Shown piece by piece: positions 1-4,881 of a stretch of 5,876 nt of DNA (position 1 is its first letter; every line of letters starts with the position of its first letter). Origin of the DNA: Prevotellaceae bacterium (GTDB lineage Bacteria > Bacteroidota > Bacteroidia > Bacteroidales > Bacteroidaceae); contig JAJPYP010000033.1 in assembly GCA_021204885.1 (NCBI GenBank), positions 1 to 5,876 of the forward strand. The letters are read 5' to 3'. Under the pieces are notes generated by a model. The model was not told the DNA's origin, did not search any database, and was given only the letters and a program-made list of their open reading frames with translations. Position numbers and translations under genes: made by a program.

Positions 1-810
1 TTCGCACGCCACCGCAACGACGAGCCGGGAGGCAACCTGCAATACTGGAAGAACGACGGCGGCACGCTTGGCCAATTGGACGAGGGCAACACGCTCGTAC
101 ACGACGTGACCACGACCGAACTGAACCTCACGCTGCGCTATGCCCCGGGCGAGACCTACGTCAACTCCAAGGAGCGGCGTGTACCCGTATCTCTTGACGC
201 GCCTGTCTTCTCCATTTCACACACCATGGGCATGAAGGCCTTAGGCGGGCAGTACAAGTTCAACTTGACCGAAATCAGCCTGCGCAAGCGCTTCTGGTTC
301 GGCTCATGGGGCAAGTTGGACGCCACGGCACGTGCCGGCGCCCAATGGAACGCCGTGCCCTTCCCGTTCCTGAACTTGCCCATGGCCAACCTCTCGTACA
401 TCACGCAGAACAACGAGTCGTTCAACCTCATCAACAACATGGAGTTCCTCAACGACCGCTACGCCTCGCTCGCGCTGAGCTACGACATGAACGGAAAGCT
501 CTTCAACCGCATTCCCTTGCTCAAGAAGCTGAAATGGCGCGAGATGTTCCGCGTGCGCGGCTTGTGGGGCAACCTGACCGACAAGAACAACCCCTACAAG
601 AGCGACAACCCAGACCTTTTCCTCTTCCCCATGCGCGACGGTGTGCCCACCAGCCACATCATGAGCAACACGCCTTACATAGAGGCCAGCGTGGGCATCT
701 ACAACATCTTCAAGCTGTTGCACATAGAGTACGTGCGCCGCTTCACCTACACCAACATTCCGGGCACGAAGAAAGGCGGTATCCGCTTTATGGTATTGAT
801 GATATTCTAA
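1..810 (+). CDS. DUF5686-family outer-membrane protein, C-terminal part (5' end outside window)
   Basis: The reading frame is open from the first base to TAA at 808-810, giving 269 residues with no plausible native start, so this is the 3' part of a longer gene. The sequence is rich in alternating aromatic/polar strands typical of an outer-membrane beta-barrel. Its pattern fits the C-terminal DUF5686 domain: an FNLINNMEFLNDRY stretch at codons 141-154, an LFNRIPLLKKLKWRE loop ending near codon 181, and a last segment LLHIEYVRRFTYTN followed by GGIRF and a terminal phenylalanine, the usual barrel-protein ending. Full-length family members normally carry an N-terminal signal peptide and a carboxypeptidase-D-like regulatory domain before the barrel; both would lie upstream of this window. 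The family's molecular role is poorly known. The gene ends 18 nt before rarA on the same strand, so they are probably co-transcribed. The family call rests on recalled motif patterns, not on a search. Confidence 0.82.
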   Translation, partial: FARHRNDEPGGNLQYWKNDGGTLGQLDEGNTLVHDVTTTELNLTLRYAPGETYVNSKERRVPVSLDAPVFSISHTMGMKALGGQYKFNLTEISLRKRFWFGSWGKLDATARAGAQWNAVPFPFLNLPMANLSYITQNNESFNLINNMEFLNDRYASLALSYDMNGKLFNRIPLLKKLKWREMFRVRGLWGNLTDKNNPYKSDNPDLFLFPMRDGVPTSHIMSNTPYIEASVGIYNIFKLLHIEYVRRFTYTNIPGTKKGGIRFMVLMIF

Positions 811-828
811 CTTGAAACTTGACCGTCC

Positions 829-2103
829 ATGAAACCCCTTGCTGAAAGACTGCGACCAGAAACGCTCGATGAGTACATCGGTCAAAAACAGTTGGTGGGG
901 CCGGGCGCGGTATTGCGCCGCATGATCGAGGCCAAGCGCGTCTCCTCGTTCATCCTTTGGGGTCCTCCGGGCGTGGGCAAGACCACCTTAGCGCAAATCG
1001 TCGCCCATGAGTTGGACATACCGTTCTACACCTTGAGTGCCGTTAGCAGCGGAGTGAAAGAGGTGCGCGAAGTGATAGAGCATGCCGGCAAGAACCGCTT
1101 TTTCTCTCAAGCCAGCCCCATCCTCTTTATCGACGAGATACACCGTTTCAGCAAGTCGCAACAAGACTCGCTACTGGGCGCGGTGGAGCGCGGCATTGTC
1201 ACGCTCATTGGCGCCACCACCGAAAACCCCTCGTTCGAGGTGATACGCCCCCTGCTATCGCGTTGCCAGCTCTATATCTTGAAGCCGTTGGAGAAGGCCG
1301 AGTTATTGGCGTTGCTGCACCGTGCCCTCACCACGGACACCTTGCTGAAAGAGCGTCAAATCGAGGTGCAGGAGACCGACGCCATGCTGCGTTACAGCGG
1401 CGGCGACGCCCGCAAGCTGCTCAACATATTGGAATTAGTCGTGGCTGCGGCTGCCAAAGACCCCGTGGTCATTACCGATGCCACCGTCACCGAGTGCCTG
1501 CAACAAAACCCGCTGGCCTACGACAAGAACGGGGAGATGCACTACGACATCATCTCGGCCTTCATCAAGTCTATACGCGGCAGCGACCCCGACGCGGCCG
1601 TCTACTGGTTGGCCCGCATGGTCGAGGGCGGCGAAGACCCGGCGTTCATCGCACGCCGCTTGGTTATCCTCTCGGCCGAGGACATCGGCTTGGCCAATCC
1701 CAACGCCCTGCTGCTGGCCAACGCCTGCTTCGACACGGTGATGAAGATAGGCTGGCCTGAAGGACGCATACCACTGGCCGAAACGGCCATCTACCTTGCC
1801 ACCAGCCCCAAGAGCAACTCGGCCTACTTGGCCATAGACAAGGCGCTCGGGGAGGTAAAACAGAGCGGCAACCTGCCCGTTCCCCTGCACCTGCGCAACG
1901 CCCCCACGCAACTCATGAAAGAGTTAGGCAATGGCGACGATTACAAATACGCCCACGACTACCCTGGGCATTTCGTCCGCCAGCAGTTCCTGCCCGACGG
2001 CGTAAAAGAGCTGCGTTTGTGGGAGCCGCAAGAGAATCCCGCCGAGAAGAGACAATTGGAACGGATGCGGTGGCTGTGGGGAAAGGAGCGCTTCGGAGAA
2101 TAA
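829..2103 (+). CDS. rarA: Replication-associated recombination protein A (RarA/MgsA, AAA+ ATPase)
   Basis: This complete 424-residue protein has the length and layout of RarA (MgsA in E. coli; WRNIP1/Mgs1 in eukaryotes), a clamp-loader-like AAA+ ATPase that acts at stalled or damaged replication forks in the cytoplasm. Motifs seen in order: Walker A GPPGVGKT at 45-52, Walker B ILFIDEIHRF at 98-107, sensor 1 GATTENPSF at 128-136, the arginine-finger region PLLSR at 141-145, and sensor 2 GGDARKLLN at 191-199. The C-terminal half carries the family's tetramerisation region, including AEDIGLANP at 283-291 and the YAHDYPGHFVRQQFLP block at 374-389. No key residue is missing. The start ATG at 829 fits the family N-terminus (MKPLAERLRP); no clear Shine-Dalgarno precedes it, as is common in Bacteroidota. 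No promoter is evident in the 18-nt gap upstream, so transcription probably comes from further upstream. Confidence 0.97.
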   Translation: MKPLAERLRPETLDEYIGQKQLVGPGAVLRRMIEAKRVSSFILWGPPGVGKTTLAQIVAHELDIPFYTLSAVSSGVKEVREVIEHAGKNRFFSQASPILFIDEIHRFSKSQQDSLLGAVERGIVTLIGATTENPSFEVIRPLLSRCQLYILKPLEKAELLALLHRALTTDTLLKERQIEVQETDAMLRYSGGDARKLLNILELVVAAAAKDPVVITDATVTECLQQNPLAYDKNGEMHYDIISAFIKSIRGSDPDAAVYWLARMVEGGEDPAFIARRLVILSAEDIGLANPNALLLANACFDTVMKIGWPEGRIPLAETAIYLATSPKSNSAYLAIDKALGEVKQSGNLPVPLHLRNAPTQLMKELGNGDDYKYAHDYPGHFVRQQFLPDGVKELRLWEPQENPAEKRQLERMRWLWGKERFGE

Positions 2104-2178
2104 GTATATAACAGTATGAAACCGCCGGCCTGCACCTTTCCTTACAGGGTAAGCAGACGGCTTAAAACGAAGAAAGAC

Positions 2179-3135
2179 ATGAAGATAGTCGTATTGGACG
2201 GTTATGCCGCCAACCCCGGAGACCTCTCTTGGGATGAATTGAGAACCATGGGCGAATGCACCGTGTATGACCGCACCGCGCCCCAAGAGGTCATGCAGCG
2301 TGCCGCCGGTGCCGAGGTATTGATAACAAATAAAGTGGTGCTCGATGCCGACACGCTCCGCGCGTTGCCTGCCTTGAAATACATCGGCGTGATGGCCACC
2401 GGCTACAACATCATCGACGTGGCGGCGGCCAAGGCGTTGGGCATCGTGGTGACCAACATCCCCGCCTACAGCACCGCCTCGGTAGCACAGATGGCCTTCG
2501 CCCACATTCTGAACATCACCCAGCACGTGCAGCACTACACCGACCAGGTGCGCGAGGGACGCTGGAGCCGCCACACCGACTTCTGCTACTGGGACACGCC
2601 ACTCATCGAGTTGTTAGGCAAGCAGATAGGCATCGTGGGGTTGGGTCACACCGGCATGGCCACCGCCCGCATAGCCCTTGCATTCGGCATGCAAGTGGCC
2701 GCCTATACCTCCAAGTCAATCCCCAAATTACCATCCTCCTTCAAGAAGTTGGCATTGGATGAACTCTTCGCCACCTCAGACATCGTGAGCCTGCATTGTC
2801 CCCTCAACCCCGATACCCGCGAGATGGTGAACGCCGCCCGTTTACGGCTGATGAAGCCCACCGCCATCCTCATCAACACCGGGCGCGGCCCATTGATAAA
2901 CGAGCAAGACTTGGCCGATGCCCTGAACGCCGGCGCTCTCCTCGCCGCCGGCTTGGACGTACTCTCCCAAGAGCCTCCCCTACCCGACAACCCGCTGCTT
3001 ACCGCCCGCAACTGCTACATCACCCCGCACATCGCATGGGCCAGCACCGGCGCCCGCCAACGCCTCACCCGCATCATGCTCGACAACCTGCAAGCATTCA
3101 TGAAAGGAATGCCGGTGAACAATGTGGCGGGATAA
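2179..3135 (+). CDS. D-isomer-specific 2-hydroxyacid dehydrogenase (glycerate dehydrogenase/hydroxypyruvate reductase-like)
   Basis: The protein has 318 residues from ATG 2179, matching the usual length of cytoplasmic D-2-hydroxyacid dehydrogenases, which interconvert 2-ketoacids and D-2-hydroxyacids with NAD(P)H. The Rossmann motif GIVGLGHTG lies at 151-159. The family catalytic triad is intact: Arg236 in NTGRG, Glu265 in SQEPP and His284 in TPHIAW. The substrate loop VMATGYNIID is at 71-80. Overall it most resembles glycerate dehydrogenase/hydroxypyruvate reductase, but substrate cannot be settled from sequence. The position after the second Rossmann strand reads AYTSK (175-179) where NAD-specific members usually have Asp. 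An upstream in-frame ATG at 2116 would add 21 basic, non-conserved residues; I prefer 2179 because MKIVVLDGYA is a normal family N-terminus. The 75-nt gap from rarA shows no recognisable promoter, so the two may be co-transcribed. Confidence 0.93.
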   Translation: MKIVVLDGYAANPGDLSWDELRTMGECTVYDRTAPQEVMQRAAGAEVLITNKVVLDADTLRALPALKYIGVMATGYNIIDVAAAKALGIVVTNIPAYSTASVAQMAFAHILNITQHVQHYTDQVREGRWSRHTDFCYWDTPLIELLGKQIGIVGLGHTGMATARIALAFGMQVAAYTSKSIPKLPSSFKKLALDELFATSDIVSLHCPLNPDTREMVNAARLRLMKPTAILINTGRGPLINEQDLADALNAGALLAAGLDVLSQEPPLPDNPLLTARNCYITPHIAWASTGARQRLTRIMLDNLQAFMKGMPVNNVAG

Positions 3136-3176
3136 TGACAAAACATGCCCATAACTGAAAATAAACGTGGCAAAAC

Positions 3177-3207
3177 TTCGTTATTATTATAATAATACCT
3201 ATTTTTG
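3177..3207 (+). promoter_or_regulatory. Candidate Bacteroidota promoter for the XRE / ImmA-PIN operon
   Basis: TATTTTTG at 3200-3207 matches the Bacteroidota -7 consensus TAnnTTTG. Nineteen nucleotides upstream is TTCG (3177-3180), an imperfect -33 element (consensus TTG/TTTG). A transcript would start near 3211-3214 and have a leader of about 40 nt before ATG 3255. The -7 box sits inside the right arm of the long inverted repeat, so a protein bound there would occlude the promoter. The -33 match is weak, hence moderate confidence. Confidence 0.5.
3182..3197. repeat. Perfect 16-bp AT palindrome within the inverted-repeat loop
   Basis: TATTATTATAATAATA is its own reverse complement, centred at 3189.5, only half a base from the centre of the flanking 11-bp inverted repeat (3189). 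It lies in the spacer between the proposed -33 and -7 elements of the XRE promoter. It could be a regulator binding site, a cruciform-prone segment, or simply a trinucleotide-rich AT spacer. Confidence 0.6.
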
Positions 3208-3235
3208 CCACGTATTTTTTTATTAGAAGGCACAC

Positions 3236-3245
3236 TTGTCGACAA
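3236..3245. promoter_or_regulatory. 10-bp palindrome TTGTCGACAA, candidate operator
   Basis: TTGTCGACAA is a perfect palindrome ending 9 nt before the XRE start codon and lying about 25 nt downstream of the predicted transcription start. Repressors of the XRE/ImmR type generally autoregulate through short dyad sites near their own promoter, so this is a reasonable operator candidate. The symmetry does not extend beyond 10 bp. No binding evidence exists. Confidence 0.4.
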
Positions 3246-3254
3246 CCTATATTT

Positions 3255-3596
3255 ATGGAAGAAAGAATCATCGTGGCACGTAACCTTAAAGCTTTGCGCC
3301 AGGCCAATGGCTACACACAAGAGCAGGTAGCCGCTTTTCTTGGCATACACAGGTCAGCTTACGCGAACTATGAGTCGGGCGAACGGGAAGCACCGATCGA
3401 ACTTCTCGAGAAAGCCAGCGAATTGATGGGCTGCGAACTTGGCGTTTTATTCGATGAAGACGAAAAGGCGGTAAGAGATATGCTTGTCTGCGCTTTTCGC
3501 GCCGATAACTTATGTCCAAGTGATTTGATTGAGGTCGCGGCATTCAAGAACATCGTCTTGAACTACATGAAAATGAAAAGACTCCTTGCACAATGA
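3255..3596 (+). CDS. XRE-family helix-turn-helix transcriptional regulator paired with an ImmA/IrrE-like protease
   Basis: This 113-residue cytoplasmic protein has an N-terminal HTH_3 (Cro/C1-type) domain at about residues 7-62, with the first HTH helix around TQEQVAAFLG (21-30) and the recognition helix around HRSAYANYESG (32-42). The C-terminal part (about 67-113, DEDEKAVRDM through FRADNL to NYMKMKRLLA) resembles the short tails of XRE regulators encoded next to ImmA/IrrE peptidases, probably a dimerisation or protease-recognition region. Its TGA stop overlaps the next gene's ATG (ATGA, 3593-3596), implying translational coupling. It probably represses its own operon through dyads in the 119-nt upstream gap; in a toxin-antitoxin reading it would be the antitoxin. 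Four of eight arginine codons are AGA/AGG, unlike the flanking genes. ATG 3255 is preceded by AT-rich sequence and no Shine-Dalgarno. The fold is secure; DNA targets are unknown. Confidence 0.92.
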   Translation: MEERIIVARNLKALRQANGYTQEQVAAFLGIHRSAYANYESGEREAPIELLEKASELMGCELGVLFDEDEKAVRDMLVCAFRADNLCPSDLIEVAAFKNIVLNYMKMKRLLAQ

Positions 3597-4801
3597 AGAA
3601 ACTCACGTCAGACAGCGCCGAGTTCCTTGCCCTGCAAATGAGGAACAGATTGGGCATCGGCGCCAATGAACCGGTAAACCTGAAGACAGTCATACGCCAA
3701 CTGAATATCATGGCTGTCTACCGTCCGCTCTCCGAAAGGTTCTTCGGACTGTCGTTGAAGTCAAGTGGCGGGGAGAACATGTTCATGCTCATAAACAGCA
3801 ATTCGACACGAGGAAGACAACATTTTACCATCGCGCATGAACTGTTTCACCTCGTGTACGATGAAAACCCTAAAGCACACTTTAGCGGACAAGAAGCAGA
3901 TAAAGACCCGGCCGAACGCTCGGCCAATCTGTTCGCCTCGGCTTTTCTAATGCCTTGCAAAGGAGTTGTAGGGAAGATTCCCGCCAAGGAGATTGCCGCA
4001 AGGAGAGTCAGCATAGAGACTGCCATCCGTTTGGGGCAACTCTATGGCGTGTCTCATTCCACATTGGTCTTACGCTTGAAAGAACTCAAAATCATTCCTG
4101 AACTATATGCTAAGAGGCTCTTGTCCGTATCCATCCAGCGGGAAGCCGCTCTAAGAGGCTTCGACCTCTCTTTATACAACCCGGGAAACCAAGGACTGGT
4201 TATCGGCGATTTCGGTACAAATGCTCGGAAGCTCTACGATGATGAAAAGATTTCAGAGGGGCACTATATGGAACTTCTAAACATGATTGGTATGGTGAAG
4301 ACAAAGATCGTACTGGATGCTGATGTGCTGATTCATTTTTCAAAAGCAGGGAGATTGTCGTTGCTGCCCGATATTTTACCACAATATGAGTTTGTCGTCC
4401 TGAGTGTGGTGTATGAAGAAATAGAGTCTATACACCAACAATTGGACAACCAAATCCATTTCTTGAAAAACATCAAGAAAGAGCCTTTTCTACCCACAGG
4501 AGAGATGCGTAAGGAATACGCGATGTTGCGTTCCCGGTTCGGCAAAGGCGAAAGCGCCTGCCTGGCCTATTGCCGCTACACTGACAACGTGATAGGCAGC
4601 AGCAATCTCAAAAACATCAAAAAATATTGTTCAGCACATCAGATAGCCTACCTTACTTCCATAGACTTCCTCTATTATGCTTATATAAAAGGGAAGATGA
4701 CAGCCAAGGAGTGCACTGAATTCATTGAAACGGTAAATAAAAAGGGCAGCAAGCTTCCAATTTTGGATATTACCGCCTACGTTCCCAACACCCATGTATA
4801 A
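3593..4801 (+). CDS. ImmA/IrrE-like metallopeptidase fused to a C-terminal PIN-like nuclease domain
   Basis: A single uninterrupted 402-residue frame. Residues about 10-125 form an ImmA/IrrE (COG2856/DUF955) domain: zinc motif HELFH at 82-86 within FTIAHELFHLVYD, then AERSANLFASAFLMP (107-121), where Glu108 is the likely third ligand. Residues 130-233 are mostly helical and end in KLYDDEKISEGHYMELL, like the C-terminus of stand-alone ImmA proteins. From about 236 a PIN-like domain begins: LDADVLIHF (241-249, Asp242), VVYEEI (Glu276), GKGESACLA (317-325, Glu320). Where PIN nucleases of the DUF3368 type usually carry a last acidic pair, this has GSSN (335-338). No signal peptide or membrane segment is seen, so it is cytoplasmic. 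ImmA-type peptidases cleave XRE repressors; I infer that the adjacent XRE protein is the substrate and the PIN part an RNase effector. Nine of 21 arginine codons are AGA/AGG. The peptidase call is strong, PIN fairly strong, overall role inferred. Confidence 0.88.
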   Translation: MKKLTSDSAEFLALQMRNRLGIGANEPVNLKTVIRQLNIMAVYRPLSERFFGLSLKSSGGENMFMLINSNSTRGRQHFTIAHELFHLVYDENPKAHFSGQEADKDPAERSANLFASAFLMPCKGVVGKIPAKEIAARRVSIETAIRLGQLYGVSHSTLVLRLKELKIIPELYAKRLLSVSIQREAALRGFDLSLYNPGNQGLVIGDFGTNARKLYDDEKISEGHYMELLNMIGMVKTKIVLDADVLIHFSKAGRLSLLPDILPQYEFVVLSVVYEEIESIHQQLDNQIHFLKNIKKEPFLPTGEMRKEYAMLRSRFGKGESACLAYCRYTDNVIGSSNLKNIKKYCSAHQIAYLTSIDFLYYAYIKGKMTAKECTEFIETVNKKGSKLPILDITAYVPNTHV

Positions 4802-4846
4802 GAGCGGCAACATGTTATTATGGTAACAAAAACAGTAATCCATCTC

Positions 4847-4877
4847 TTGGGCGGACGGGGAAAAGAGCCTATCTTTG
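4847..4877 (+). promoter_or_regulatory. Bacteroidota-type promoter for the TonB-dependent receptor gene
   Basis: TTG at 4847-4849 and TATCTTTG at 4870-4877 match the -33 (TTG) and -7 (TAnnTTTG) elements with a 20-nt spacer. The site lies in the 80-nt gap (4802-4881) after the ImmA-PIN stop. I see no convincing terminator in that gap, so some read-through from the cassette is possible. The predicted transcription start (about 4880-4885) coincides with the receptor ATG at 4882. Confidence 0.65.
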
Positions 4878-4881
4878 CTTT

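Larger units (their letters stand above)
3158..3220 (+). terminator. Candidate intrinsic terminator (possibly bidirectional) after the dehydrogenase gene
   Basis: A perfect 11-bp inverted repeat pairs 3165-3175 (ACGTGGCAAAA) with 3203-3213 (TTTTGCCACGT). The GC-rich part is at the stem base, followed by a T-rich run at 3213-3222. Complementary A-rich sequence at 3158-3163 extends the symmetry imperfectly, so the opposite strand also has a stem followed by a T-rich tail. The stem starts 29 nt after the dehydrogenase stop. The 27-nt loop is long and contains its own palindrome. The right arm overlaps a promoter-like -7 box, so an operator role is a real alternative. Confidence 0.55.

Noticed and set aside
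304..885. 193-codon open frame on the minus strand across the DUF5686 gene and rarA start
   Set aside because: Its translation is low-complexity Val/His/Ala/Glu-rich and recognisable as no family; it is the antisense shadow of GC-rich codons in a well-supported gene.
2150..2164. Small hairpin TAAGC-agacg-GCTTA between rarA and the dehydrogenase gene
   Set aside because: A 5-bp stem with no T-tract on the coding strand is too weak to call a terminator or riboswitch.
2116..2178. Upstream in-frame start extending the dehydrogenase by 21 residues
   Set aside because: The extension is basic, lacks family similarity and precedes a normal family N-terminus at 2179; the segment is better read as untranslated spacer.
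4541..4562. Stem-loop (AGGCG-aaag-CGCCT with flanking GGC/GCC) inside the PIN coding region
   Set aside because: It coincides with codons for the conserved GKGESACLA motif, lies mid-gene with no T-run, and is probably a by-product of coding sequence.
3136..4881. Possible direct repeats or attachment sites flanking the cassette
   Set aside because: Only short matches such as GTTATTAT (3180-3187 and 4814-4821) were found by eye; they are AT-rich, short and not placed like integration edges.
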